A DNA stretch of 30,581 nucleotides from Batkoa obscura (GCA_030770535.1 JASVEC010000217.1:1-30581), one strand, 5' to 3'. Counted from the first letter of the stretch, positions 16,049 through 27,172 are shown. Numbers and translations: made by a program. Notes: a model not told the origin generated them from the sequence alone.

Positions 16049-16352
16049 AATATATTAATAATGTAATTATAACATTAAAGTAGTTTATTCATTTGATAAT
16101 AAATCTACGATGTTGGTTATAAAGCAGTTGATAATAAATATTTCTCAATTAAGCTTTATAAGAACATGTATTTAAGATCTAGTAGAAATTCAACTAACTT
16201 ACAGTATGAGCTATAATAGAATGATTTAGAACTGTGTTTGGGTACTTTTGTTTTAATAAAAGATGTGATTTTATAGAATTTTAAGCGAAGTTTTTAAAAT
16301 ACAAAATTTTTCAAAAATTGGATAAAATAATGAAACTAATTCAGACAACCCC

Positions 16353-16425
16353 AAATGATTCTTCAAAGACCGAGAATTTAGTATATGTCAAGACGCATTG
16401 CTCCATAGATTTTTTACTTAGCTAA
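16353..16425 (+). pseudogene. Displaced 3' end of the plus-strand homeodomain gene
   Basis: The second AAAT target copy (16353-16356) is followed by 22 in-frame codons and TAA (16423-16425). It would complete the homeodomain frame interrupted at 13887 and ends IDFLLS, like the paralogue's LDNLLS. It is now cut off from its promoter by copy A. Confidence 0.8.
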
Positions 16426-17697
16426 ATCCTGTTTTATTATGGAAGCTGAACCATATAATAAATTATTTTTTTGAATTATTTTGCTATTATTATTATTATT
16501 ATTATTTTAAAGTTTGATAAATTGCCATGAACCTAAAATTTAAATATACGAATTAAAGAGTGATTTGAAAGAAACCAAAAATAAAATATACGATACCAAG
16601 GAAAATTAAAATAAATTAAATATAATTCAACCATTTTGGTAAGTGTTTCAACCTTTTGATCCATCTATTATAAAGTAATTGAACTAAAAAAAGTTACATC
16701 TATTTTTAACCCTTGAAACTGGGCGCTTACTATAAAAAGCATATATCCCACCTTAACACTAAATCATCCTTTTTAAGTGCAAATGATTTATTAAAATTGC
16801 CAAATCCCTTTAAAAAATAGCATGATCAAAGCACCTTCAATGACTTAGTAAGGTCAACACAAATATAATCTAGTTTAATATCACTTGAATTAAACTTCAA
16901 GATAAAATTAAAACGTTTATTTAAACCCTTTACACTTTGATATTATCCTTCGGCATATTTTGCTATATTAAAAGTATTTCTAAAATTATCTCGCTTAAAA
17001 GCGAACCTCAATGAAGTAAAAACGTTTATTTAAAGGAAATTTTTAACCAAAGCTCATTATATAGTTAATTAAAGTAAAAATAGATATATGCTTTAATATT
17101 GTTTTTTCATTGATTTTATTGAAAAAATAATATCAATAAATAGATTGTTTGAATTATAATAAATAACGGTTAAAGTATTTTAAATAAAAATTACACTGCA
17201 TCAAAATTAAAAGCTGTAATTATTTGAAATTACGTTTAAATGTATATCGGATAAAAACACAATGACTTTTGAATAATTTGATAAGTATTTTAAAACTGAA
17301 ACCTATTATATAATGTAAACTAATTTTATTTGAGGTTTTTTATATAAATATAATTTATTTTTAATAGATAATAAATTTTAATAAGTAATAAATTTCAGTG
17401 TTTATTATTTTCATTAAACTAAGACTGTTTTTTTATAAAATTACATTTTTTATTATATATAATAAATAATTTAATCATTTAAAAAAATTAAGACATAAAA
17501 CTATAAAGTAAAAACAGTACAAATTTTTTAATTATCAAAAGCTTAAGTTAATTAAAAAAGTTATACTTTGAAGCTATTAAACTTCTTTTTGTAAAATACA
17601 TATAAATGTTGTAAACAGTATACAAAATAAAAAATACATCATTGCTATACTTTTTAATAAATATACTATTATATTTTAATAATTAAATTTATCATAT
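16426..17697. other. Spacer between the two transposon copies, no gene seen
   Basis: Very AT-rich. It has a short ATT run near 16486-16506 and a hairpin-like TTTTTTCA...TGAAAAAA near 17102-17132. I find no gene. It probably is the original downstream DNA of the homeodomain gene. Confidence 0.55.
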
Positions 17698-20138
17698 GGG
17701 GTTGTCTGAATTAGTTTCATTATTTTATCCAATTTTTGAAAAATTTTATATTTTAAAAACTTCGCTTAAAATTGTATAAAATCACATCTTTTATTAAAAC
17801 AAAAGTACTCAAACACAGTTCTAAATCATTCTATTATAGCTCATACTGTAAGTTACTTGAATTTCTACTAGATCTTAAATACATGTTCTTATAAAGCTTA
17901 ATTGAGAAATATTTACTATCAACTGCTTTATAACCAACATTGTAGATTTATTATCAAATAAATAAACTACTTTAATGTTATAATTACATTATTAATATAT
18001 TGCCAAGTTAATAAATAGCTGCATGGGAGGGAGTGGTCAGCCCCAAAACTATAATTAACCATCCCTATATAGTACAAGTAATAATAGTTTTTACATATTA
18101 TTACAGTTACTTGTTCTTTGACTATTTATTAACTTAGCTATTAATAACTTAAGTAATCTTAACATTTAACAATCTATTTCTATCATTCAACAAACTACTT
18201 ACTTGCTTAGTAAATATCGAAATTTTTAAATTCTCTGTTATTTTCGCAAGGTAAGCTGGGATCGATCTTTTAATTTTTCTGTTTTCTATAGACTCTATAA
18301 CTTTAATTGGGACTATATCGCTTTTTTTTGATGTATCAGATACTGGATAACAATGTAGTTTATTGTTATGTTTAATAAAGTGTAAATACTTCTTAATGCC
18401 TTGCATCTCTATTATTCTTTTTGTATTTTTGTTTCTTTTATACTTTTTAAAAATTATATCTGTTTTCCCATTATTAACAGTCGAGTTATTAATTTTATTA
18501 TGCTCGCAAATAAAAGCCTCAAATCTTGAAATTAATTGATCGATATCTTCTATTTTACCTAACGCTTCAAAACTACTTTTCCATTTTGAAAGGTTTCCAA
18601 AATGTCCATCAACTATACTTTTTCCATGATGCTCAGCAAAAAAATTAAGATTGACATTCAAACTACTATTTATTTTATGAATTTCTTTAAACATATAGTG
18701 TAGAAACTCTTGGGATCTAAAATGATTTCCTGTATCTGCCCATATATTGATTTTTGTAAACTTTTTAAATAGAAGCTCTGTAGAGATTAAATCGATTAAA
18801 CAATCTCCTGCATATGCTGAATCATGATTCAATATTTCAGATAAATAATCAAAGTAAACTTTGCCTATTGTTTTATCATCTTTTAAATATAATACACCAA
18901 AACCTAATACTGATATAGCTTGTTTATTATAATGATCTAGATTTATTGAATCTGGTCTTGTCCCTATTTCCATATTTTGTTTAAAATCTAAAACTATTAT
19001 ACAACTTTTGTTATTTAATTTTTTGATAGTTTCATTAAATGTGTTTTTTTGAGTATCAACACAGAATTTATGTAATTTGTATAATTTTTCTTCTTCGTTG
19101 AAAATTTCTTTTATCTCTGCTTTGTTTTTTGCTGTATTTATTTTATTTTCAAATAACTTTTTTCTAACTGTATACTGGGTACATATATTACATAGATCCG
19201 TTTTTCTTGCTGGATTTTTGAAATTAGTTGGTATATATTTGAAGAACGTTGACCTGGCTACTGCTTTATCTCTTAGATCATTCAAATATTTACTATATAT
19301 CATTCTTCTACTTTTATTTAATATATATATATTATCTGATGAATATTTACTATCGTTACTTTTTTTATTAAATCTTGATGAAATAATTGAATCATTTAGT
19401 AAATATTGTATGATAGTTTCAATTTGGTCATCTTTAATTTTTTTTGTATTTTTAATAATAGGTTTTAATGTTGATATTTTATTATTATTACTTGTTTTTG
19501 AATAATCATATTGATTTCTATTTATATTAAACCTAAAACTCTTACATTCATCAAAAGAATATACTGAAGCTATAGTTGATATAACGCTACTTGCTGGTTT
19601 TTGTTTCCTGTTTCCCTTAAAGCACTAATTTTATACATTACTTGATTAAGTTTATTATTATCGATAGTAAACTTTGATAATATATCTTTTCTTTGTTTTG
19701 TTTTGTTTTATTATAAAATTCCATAAACCTTGGGTTGTTATAAGTAGCTCTTAAAATTGATGTAAATGAATTACAATGTTTATATTGTGTACTCCTCCCT
19801 ATTGTATTGAAGTTTTCAAAAATTCCATTTCGAAGTTTAGTTATGAAAGTTTGGATTTTATTTTTATTTCAACAAAAAATAAAGTCAAATAAGTGTATTT
19901 ATACAATTATATAATCATATAGTTATATATTATATATCTGTTAAATATCTAACAGAACTAACATAAAATATATAGTTAGGAAAATTAGCTATTTAAGAAA
20001 AGGAAACAATTAAAATAAGTTTTATAGAGACATTTAATTTTAGGCTTTTTAGATTTAACCGTTATATTGAACACAAACTTGGAATTTTAAATTTGGATTA
20101 ATTTCTAAGTAGATTCTGAAACCAATTAGGACAGCCCC
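17698..20138 (-). mobile_element. DNA transposon copy B (2441 bp), inverted relative to copy A
   Basis: Same element as copy A, in reverse. Ends GGGGTTGTCTGAATTAG at 17698 and CCAATTAGGACAGCCCC ending at 20138. ATAT duplications are at 17694-17697 and 20139-20142. The right ATAT is also the left flank of a MITE at 20143, so copy B went into (or shares) the MITE's target duplication. It lacks about 24 bp of the A/T repeat found in copy A near 14110-14160. Confidence 0.9.
18149..19725 (-). pseudogene. Transposase of copy B, N-terminal frame broken
   Basis: From 19303 down to 18149 the frame is open (384 aa) and matches residues 140-523 of the copy A transposase with about five substitutions (for example T/A in PAYL.KITEN). 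The CNIC knuckle and all candidate catalytic acids are kept. Upstream the frame is broken by a one-base loss near 19580 (GCGTTATATC against GCGTTATTATC in copy A) and a five-base AAAAC gain near 19705. A full-length protein like that of copy A is therefore not encoded. An internal start at 19303 could give a protein without its N-terminal domain. Confidence 0.85.
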
Positions 20139-20142
20139 ATAT

Positions 20143-20241
20143 GAGGATGTATTTTTGTGTTTAAGAATTTTACTAACGAATTTTCCGCTTAAATAGTGCT
20201 TAAAAAATGGAAAAAATAATGAAGTCAAAAAAAACACTCCC
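20143..20241 (+). mobile_element. MITE (99 bp) abutting transposon copy B
   Basis: Forward orientation: starts GAGGATGTATTTTTGTG and ends AAAAAACACTCCC. ATAT flanks are at 20139-20142 and 20242-20245. The left flank is shared with copy B. Confidence 0.92.
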
Positions 20242-20245
20242 ATAT

Positions 20246-20892
20246 AGTAAAAAAATAAAAAAATCGCTACGATAATTATTTGCATCTTAAGCTATGAATT
20301 TAGATCTATCTTGTAGTACATGTCTTAATTGCTTAATAAAAATCGTGCACCGTTTTTAACTCAGCTTTATTAAATTTTGTTTTTGATATTACCAGAGTTT
20401 TTAATTTTTTAAATTACCGATTTTGTCAAAAATTATAAACTGATGATGTTAAAAATAAAATTCAGTAAAGCTAAGCTGGTGGAAATGCTACATTCAAATA
20501 ATAATATTTCTGTTTTTATAAATTTATTTTCTGCTATTTAGCTAATTCATGACTTTATACAGATACTGAAGCTACATTGTAAATTAAATTACAATATTTT
20601 TTTAGAGTTTGCTATTTATTAAATTAATTTTTTAATACTTGCTGGATTTTAATAAAATATTAAGTTGGAAAAAGCTGTGGTAGTTGGAAAAAGCTGCAAA
20701 TTAGTTAAATTAATTGAATTAACAGAGGAAAATTTATAAAAAATAGAGATATTCTATATGTTTAATTGTATAGAGTCATGCCCCTTTAAATTTTAAAACA
20801 ATTGGACAAGTTAATTTTCTGATCTTAAAAACTCTATTAGTTATTTAGACAATTTAAACGTGCACGACTGGATTATATTTTGTAAATGATCT
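20246..20892. other. Intergenic, no gene seen
   Basis: AT-rich. A short direct repeat, GTTGGAAAAAGCTG, occurs twice near 20663-20694. Nothing else found. Confidence 0.5.
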
Positions 20893-20991
20893 GGGGATGT
20901 ATTTTTGTGTTTAAGAATTTTGTTAGCAAATTTTCCGCTTAGATAGCGCTTAAAAAATGGAAGAAATAATGAAGTTAAAAAAGACACTCCC
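20893..20991 (+). mobile_element. MITE (99 bp)
   Basis: Forward copy with GGGGATGTATTTTTGTG at the left and GACACTCCC at the right. The flanks are ATCT (left) and ATTT (right), a target duplication with one mismatch. Confidence 0.9.
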
Positions 20992-21612
20992 ATTTAAATT
21001 AATTATACCAACTTTATTTTAGCTTTGCTATTCTATAGTACCTGGCTTTTTACATTTGAAATTAAATTATTAGGCACTTTATACATCTAAATAAATTTAA
21101 TATTGTCATTAAAAAGAAAATAAAGTGATTATTTAAAAACTGCTGTATTAGAAGTCAGTCTTGTATCTACTTTAGTAAACTTTAAAATATTAATAAAGCT
21201 TCTTAATAATGTGTTTGTTATTCCGATAATATATATATTTATTATAAGGTAATACACTTACTTAATATAAACATGTCTTTTTTATGAACTATTAAAAATT
21301 AACGACATACCTACTCTTTAGCATGTCTATTAAATCCATATGATTTTAAAGTGATAGGCCCACATGCCAAAAACTATAGGATGAATCAAATTTATTTTGA
21401 TAAAAATTTAGATTCTTACAATGTTAAAGTTTAGTTGTGTACAAGGCGTGACAAAAGTTATCACTTCGAAATATAGAAAAAATAAGCAAAAAAGTCAATT
21501 TCTTATACTTTATTTGTATTAAATCAAAATTAATATCTATAGAACAGTACTATATGACTTAAATAACAAACAAGTAACTAAAAGTATAGATGAATACAGA
21601 GGAATCAAGAAA
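20992..21612. other. Upstream region of the lipase, no gene seen
   Basis: AT-rich 5' flank of the lipase gene. No coding signal. Confidence 0.5.
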
Positions 21613-21622
21613 TATATATAAG
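21613..21622 (+). promoter_or_regulatory. TATA box of the lipase gene
   Basis: TATATATAAG about 58 bp upstream of the preferred start at 21671. Its position inside the longer open frame favours the later start. Confidence 0.5.
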
Positions 21623-21670
21623 CCTGAAAATAGTTCAATAAAAAAAACAAACTCAACAAAGTTTTTTAAT

Positions 21671-22615
21671 ATGAAATCATTCTTTAGCCTCGTAGTATCA
21701 GCTTTACTTTTGACTCAATTAAACGCCCAAGAAGAAGACTACTTCAAGGTGTTTGAAGAGAACTTAGAGCTTATGACCCACCATGTTGAACCACCAAAGA
21801 ATGGTACTACTAGATTCCGTGAGTCCTCTTATATTGTCCCAGGAAACGTAGCTAATGGAAAGGCTTATGCTAGATTTGCTGGTGCAGCTTATTGTTCTAA
21901 TAATAGCATCGCTTCTTGGGTATGTACCCACTGCAACTATGTTAATGATAAATTAGAAAAAATCCAAATATTTGGAGATGGACCAACTCAAACTAAAGGC
22001 TTTATAGTTACCAACCATAGTCGTAAAGAAATCATCATTTCTTTCCGTGGTAGTGCTAATCTACAAAATTGGTTAATTAATGCTCAAATTGGGAAGGTGC
22101 CAATGAATTTTGGTGGTAATTCTTATAGCGTTCACCGTGGTTTCAAAACAGTAACCGACAATTTGTTTCCAACGATTACATCCTACTTAACCCCACTTAT
22201 GGTTTCCTATCCTCAATATAAAATTGTTGTTACTGGGCATAGTCTAGGTGCTGCTATTGCTTCTTTAATGGCCTTAAGAATTAAATACAAGCTTAGTGTT
22301 CCTGACAATAAGTTGAACCTTTATACTTATGGTGGACCAAGAATTGGAGATCCTGATTTCGCTAGATTTGTCAATCGACATGGCTTCACCATTGGTAGAT
22401 TTGTTAATGAAAATGATGTTGTACCTCACCTTCCACCTGAAATCAGTGACTATAATCATCATCAACGCGAACTTTGGGTAAATGGATACAACACTAAGCT
22501 TTGTAGCGCTAATTACTTAGAAGATGAAGACTGTTCTTACCAAGAATGGTATCGCCCTAGTGTCCAAGCTCATCGTAGAATGTGGGATATTTCTCTTGGT
22601 AATGGAGCTTGTTAA
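21671..22615 (+). CDS. Secreted class 3 lipase (314 aa)
   Basis: An alpha/beta-hydrolase that most likely cleaves triacylglycerols outside the cell. The open frame begins at 21590, but the ATG at 21671 starts a clean signal peptide (MKSFFSLVVSALLLTQLNAQ) and has a TATA box at the right distance, so I chose it. Numbered from 21671: oxyanion-hole strand SFRGSANLQNW near 124-134, nucleophile elbow VTGHSLGA with Ser191, acid in NENDVVPHLPP with Asp249, and catalytic His301 in VQAHRRMW. Cysteines in YCSNNSIASWVCTHC and near the C-terminus (C278, C288, C314) suggest disulfides, as in the Rhizomucor-type lipases. AATAAA follows at 22620. All catalytic parts are present. Length fits the family. The true substrate could be another ester. 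Confidence 0.92.
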   Translation: MKSFFSLVVSALLLTQLNAQEEDYFKVFEENLELMTHHVEPPKNGTTRFRESSYIVPGNVANGKAYARFAGAAYCSNNSIASWVCTHCNYVNDKLEKIQIFGDGPTQTKGFIVTNHSRKEIIISFRGSANLQNWLINAQIGKVPMNFGGNSYSVHRGFKTVTDNLFPTITSYLTPLMVSYPQYKIVVTGHSLGAAIASLMALRIKYKLSVPDNKLNLYTYGGPRIGDPDFARFVNRHGFTIGRFVNENDVVPHLPPEISDYNHHQRELWVNGYNTKLCSANYLEDEDCSYQEWYRPSVQAHRRMWDISLGNGAC

Positions 22616-22625
22616 AATTAATAAA

Positions 22626-24646
22626 TGGTTAATTTTTGCTTATAATAATGATATTTCAATGTCTTTAATTGTATTTTAAAAAATATCAAAGCAAAGTTTT
22701 ATAAAATAGTAAAAAAAGTATATCTATAACTCAACAATATTAGTTTTATCTAAAAATTTTGGTCTATTCAATCTTTTAATTTCTTAATATTATGAAACAA
22801 TTTAGGCTAGTAATTATTTTTAAAGAATACAGCATTCTAATATCTTAAATTGAAACAAAAAGTTAAACTTAATAACCATCACTACCTATTTTTTATTTTT
22901 TATTTTTTATTAATAAGGCTATTGAACTTGGCAATATCATCTATAAAAATAGCACTAGTAATCACTTTAAACTAATAAATAAAGCTATCTTTTATAGTAA
23001 TTACTATTTTTTGTAAAATTACTTTTCTATATTTTTTAGAATTTTTGCAATACAAACTTTATTAATATTATTCTATTTCATATTATTTAGTGTTAATCTA
23101 AATAAAAATGAATCTATACTTTCTTAGTAAATTTAATCTATATTTGATACATAATTCAAGTTAGTTATCTTTTTAGCATATGGTGATGTTTTTTGTAACC
23201 AATATATTTCATTTAATTTATTTACATTTATAAAGCTCAAATAGATAACTTTACAAAAATTGCAAAAAACGTAAAATATTAGTTTCTTTCTTTAAACTTC
23301 AGTTACAATCAAGATTGTTATTTTATTGTTACTTTCTAGAATACCTTGATAATAAATTTCAATGATTTAAAGGAAAAAGAATAAAGTACAATGGTAATAC
23401 TTTAAAACGGCAATTCGACGTTTTTACTACTTTTAGTATATACGAACATTTTAAAACATGTTAATAAATGAGGTGTTTTAAAATAACTCATAATTTCGAC
23501 TAAGCATAAGGGCAATGTTAAATGTAAAATACATTTATGTGAAGTTACTTTTCAAAAGATGATATTAAAAATTATAAGTTATATAAGTTAAAGATAATAT
23601 ATAACTATAGAACATGAGTGATAAATAAATACAATTTACTATTGAGCCTTACAATATAAAATCAAAGTTGACCAATTTATCAAAGTTTTATTTAGAGAAT
23701 ATGTGAAATATACTTATAAGTTAAAGCGAAAAGTATATATGAAATGATAATAATAAAGTATTTTTGATATTCTTGCTGTAAATTAGGGAATTTAGCTCTT
23801 TTTTATCTTTCATTTTTAAGGCGATTATTGAAAAAATATACATTCGACTAGAACTCAATCTTAGCAATGTAATAGATTTATTCATTCCATATAAATGTTT
23901 TCCTACCTTACAAAAAATCTGCTATTACCACCACTTTGGATAACTATTAAATATTGCTATTGAAAAACATTCATTAAAGTATACTGCTTTTTTTACACAA
24001 CCATAAAACAGTCAAAATCAGTAAATATAACAATATGAACAAATCGGTTTAAAAATGATTTCGTATAATTCGAAGCTAAGTATTAAATCATTGAATTTAA
24101 TCAGATATAGCCCTTTATTATGTTCATACTATTGGGAATCTTTTTTAAATTTCGATTTACTCAGTAGTCATAATCGATATAATAGAGCTAATAATTTAGA
24201 ATAGCTATTTGAGTAATAAAAGCTATCAGATAAAAGAGTTGCAAAGCTTATTAATTTACTATAACAAGAAAATACAAACAATTATTTATAACTCAACAAA
24301 TAGTGTTATTTTAAAATTATTCTTAAATTTGACACCTTGTCAAATAAAATAACTCCTATGTAAACAATTGTTATTTATAAATAATTTTAATCAATTAAAT
24401 TAAAAATCCCTGAATAATTTAATTAGTGGAAAAACCTTATTTTTTTTTTTTGGGAAATTGGTTTGACGTATTAAAAAATAGACTAAAGATTAATTAACAA
24501 GAATATTAAAATATTAAAGAAAGCCGATATTCTAATAATATGTTAAAAATAAAAACGAACATTCTATAATAAATATTCTATTACCAAAACAAATATCTGG
24601 ATATACTATATACAATGTTAAATAAGACTATTACTATATGAAAAAG
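22626..24646. other. Intergenic, no gene seen
   Basis: Two kilobases of AT-rich DNA between the lipase and the MCO. I find no open frame with coding character, no MITE of the local family and no tRNA. Confidence 0.5.
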
Positions 24647-24654
24647 TATAAATA
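24647..24654 (+). promoter_or_regulatory. TATA box of the intact MCO gene
   Basis: TATAAATA, 40 bp upstream of the ATG at 24694. Copy 3 of the MCO has the same octamer at a similar distance. Confidence 0.6.
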
Positions 24655-24693
24655 GACAGAAATTTGACGACATTTATAAAACAATAAATTAGA

Positions 24694-26412
24694 ATGAAAT
24701 ACATTATCTCCTCACTAATTTTAACTTCTTCAATATTAGCTGCAACTCTAAATTTCGATTGGGAAATTAAGGAAGGTAGAATCGCTCCTGATAACTTTGC
24801 TATTGATGGTATCCTCATCAATGGAAAATTTCCTGGTCCTACTATTAACGCTACTACTGGTGATACTATCATTGTAAAAGTGCGCAATAGACTCCATAAA
24901 GATTTCTCTATTCATTGGCATGGTATTACCCAAAATGGAAGTGTAAAATCAGATGGTGTACCTTATGTTACTTCTCCACCTATTAAACCAAATGAAGATT
25001 ATACTTACACTTACAAAGTCAATGATCAATCTGGTACTTGGTGGTATCATGCTCATACTGGATTGGATGCTGAGCATGCTTATGGTGCTTTAATTGTACA
25101 GGATAAAAAAGAAATTTGGGATGATGTAGTAAAGTTTGATCCAAGATATAAATATGATGAAGAAAGATTAGTAATGTTATCTGAATTATGGCATAAACCA
25201 AGTGATGAATTACTCAAAGGATTATTGAGTGTCCCTTTTAGATTTGTTGGTCCATCTGATAGTATTCTGACTAATGGTATGACTTATAAAGTATGGGATA
25301 ATGCTGGAGCTAATAATTCTACCGTACCATTTAATAATGGATACAATGTTATTAATGTAAAGCCAAATAAAAGATATAGATTACGTCTGATTGCTGCCAA
25401 TGGACTTTCGTTCCTTAGTTTCCGTATTCCAGGACACAAGTTTACTTTAATTGAAGCCGATGGTACTATTATTGAACCTGTTGAAGTTGATCATGTTGAA
25501 ATGACTCCTGGACAAAGATATTCTGTTATTATGGAAACTAATCAACAAGTTGATAATTATTATGCTTATACTCAGGTTACTGGTGGTTCTGTAACCCCTA
25601 ACAATGGTGTTGCTATCCTTCACTATGATGGTGCTGAAAGTGCTGATGCATTAAAAAGAATATCAACTACTCCACCAACTCCTACTGGACCATTCAATCG
25701 TTGGGTAGAATCCCAACTATTCACATCAAAATGGTATAACAAAGGACTCAGCTCTCATTATTATCCAGTTCCTAAAAAGGCAACCAAAGAAATTATATTA
25801 AATGTAATACCATCAACTACACCTGAAGGAAATTCAATCTATACTATTAACGACGTTGTTGCAAAGCCAAGGAATTCAACTATATGGGACAATGTTGTTG
25901 CTGGACGCCACAAGCCTACTCCAGGCATCTATGAAATCACTGAAGGTGATGATGTTCAGATTGTATTGCAACATTATATGCCTGCTGGACGTGCTTGTGC
26001 AACACATCCATGGCATTTACATGGTCACTCTTTCTTCGTTGTAGGACATGGATCTGATGTATATAACCCAGAAGTTGATGGAAAAGCTATTGATGCCGGA
26101 ATTGCTTCCTCTAACAAAATCCCAATTTACCGTGATACTTTTACTCAATATGCAAACAATATTCAAGTTGCTGCGAGATCAGCCACTAATCAATTGTCGG
26201 ATACTTTTGGTGTCAAAGTTAACAACCAAAACTCCAACGAAAATTTAGCTAATGTTAGAAACTCTCGTATAATTCAAACTGATATTCCATGTGGATGGTA
26301 TGCTATTCGTTTTAAAGCTGATAACCCTGGATCTTGGTTTATGCATTGTCATATCACTGCCCACTTAACTATGGGAAAACAAGTTGTTATTAATGAATCT
26401 CCTAGAAAATAA
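24694..26412 (+). CDS. Secreted multicopper oxidase, laccase-like (572 aa), copy 2
   Basis: It probably oxidises phenols, metals or similar substrates outside the cell while reducing O2 to water. A signal peptide (about residues 1-17) is followed by three cupredoxin domains. The four copper motifs are complete: H74-W-H76-G, WWYH119-A-H121, H438-PWH441-LH443-GH445 and H551-C552-H553-ITA-H557. ELWHKPSDELL and GPSDSILTNG are typical of domain 2. Ten residues after C552, where laccases have Leu/Phe and ascorbate oxidases Met as type 1 axial residue, this protein has Lys562 (LTMGKQVV). No intron is needed. AATAAA follows at 26421. It is the intact member of a three-copy set (6975-8433 and 29360 onward). 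Substrate cannot be told; ascorbate-oxidase-like or ferroxidase activity is possible. Confidence 0.93.
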   Translation: MKYIISSLILTSSILAATLNFDWEIKEGRIAPDNFAIDGILINGKFPGPTINATTGDTIIVKVRNRLHKDFSIHWHGITQNGSVKSDGVPYVTSPPIKPNEDYTYTYKVNDQSGTWWYHAHTGLDAEHAYGALIVQDKKEIWDDVVKFDPRYKYDEERLVMLSELWHKPSDELLKGLLSVPFRFVGPSDSILTNGMTYKVWDNAGANNSTVPFNNGYNVINVKPNKRYRLRLIAANGLSFLSFRIPGHKFTLIEADGTIIEPVEVDHVEMTPGQRYSVIMETNQQVDNYYAYTQVTGGSVTPNNGVAILHYDGAESADALKRISTTPPTPTGPFNRWVESQLFTSKWYNKGLSSHYYPVPKKATKEIILNVIPSTTPEGNSIYTINDVVAKPRNSTIWDNVVAGRHKPTPGIYEITEGDDVQIVLQHYMPAGRACATHPWHLHGHSFFVVGHGSDVYNPEVDGKAIDAGIASSNKIPIYRDTFTQYANNIQVAARSATNQLSDTFGVKVNNQNSNENLANVRNSRIIQTDIPCGWYAIRFKADNPGSWFMHCHITAHLTMGKQVVINESPRK

Positions 26413-26426
26413 TTTAATTTAATAAA

Positions 26427-27172
26427 ACATTTAAAATAAGTCTAAAGTTTTTAATTAAATAACCTTAAAATTTATAAGATTCTTACCCATTAATAATATT
26501 ATTTTGCTAAAGATAAGGCAAATTTTATATTCGAAATGCTTACCGCTTAAAATTAACTAATATTCAATAACCGTAATATAGCATCTTAAGCTTTTAACAA
26601 CCTAGTGTAGATATACTTTAGTATATTTGGTTTAAATCAAGGTTTATAAACCTATAATTAATTGCTTAGTATACCATCATATACGATTTGATGTGTTTTT
26701 AAATAAATCCGTATAGCAAGATAACAAGATTAGATTTTATTGCTTGAAGTCTATGTATTTTTGTACAAGATTCTGTTTGAAATTCTACAGGCGAATTATT
26801 GCCTTTTTGCTTGCAGATCTTAATGCTTAAAAATTCTATAAGATCTTCATAATTTATCCTCCGTCTCATCAGCCCGACTCTTCTGATACTTACTATTTTT
26901 TAATATTAAATACCACTGAAATTTTAAAAGTATACTTTATTTTAATAGCTATCTTATAATTGAAAAAATAGAACCACCGACGCGTTTACACTGATGAATA
27001 TAAATACTTAGGTTGTTTCCATATTTAAGTTCTGATGACTTGGCTTCTTTGTAGTTTATAAAGCTATTGGGGACCTTTTGATACTTTTGAACAGCTAAAA
27101 ATGTAGCAAAAGTAGATAATTGAATGTAAGGATTAACACTAACTCTACAACAACACCTGATTATAAAATTAT
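26427..27172. other. Intergenic; possible fragment of a fourth MCO 3' end
   Basis: Mostly featureless. At about 27018-27060 the string TTTAAGTTCTGATGACTTGG, followed by CTTCTTTGTAGTTTATAAA, resembles the end of the MCO reading frame (compare TTTTAAGTCTGATGACTTTG in copy 1 near 8328). It may be a very old MCO relic. The match is short. Confidence 0.3.

Larger units (their letters stand above)
13888..16352 (+). mobile_element. Autonomous DNA transposon copy A (2465 bp) in the homeodomain gene
   Basis: The termini are imperfect inverted repeats: left GGGGCTGTCCTAATTGG, right (reverse complement) GGGGTTGTCTGAATTAG, matching at about 18 of the first 22 bases. The 4-bp duplication AAAT is at 13884-13887 and 16353-16356. 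It carries one transposase frame and a structured 3' region. The nearly identical copy B (17698-20138) gives the same boundaries independently. A 4-bp A/T target and GGGG ends would fit Sola-like elements. The targets AAAT and ATAT argue against the TTAA-specific piggyBac and Kolobok groups. The superfamily is not proven. Confidence 0.9.

Noticed and set aside
13888-20138. Reading the inverted transposon pair as one large element with long terminal inverted repeats
   Set aside because: Each copy has its own ends and its own distinct 4-bp duplication (AAAT and ATAT), so they are two separate insertions.
20055-20285. Minus-strand 76-aa frame
   Set aside because: It joins a MITE and the end of transposon copy B. 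It is a chance fusion without a host part.
21590-21670. Upstream ATG as the lipase start
   Set aside because: It would put 27 polar residues before the signal peptide, and the TATA box lies after it.
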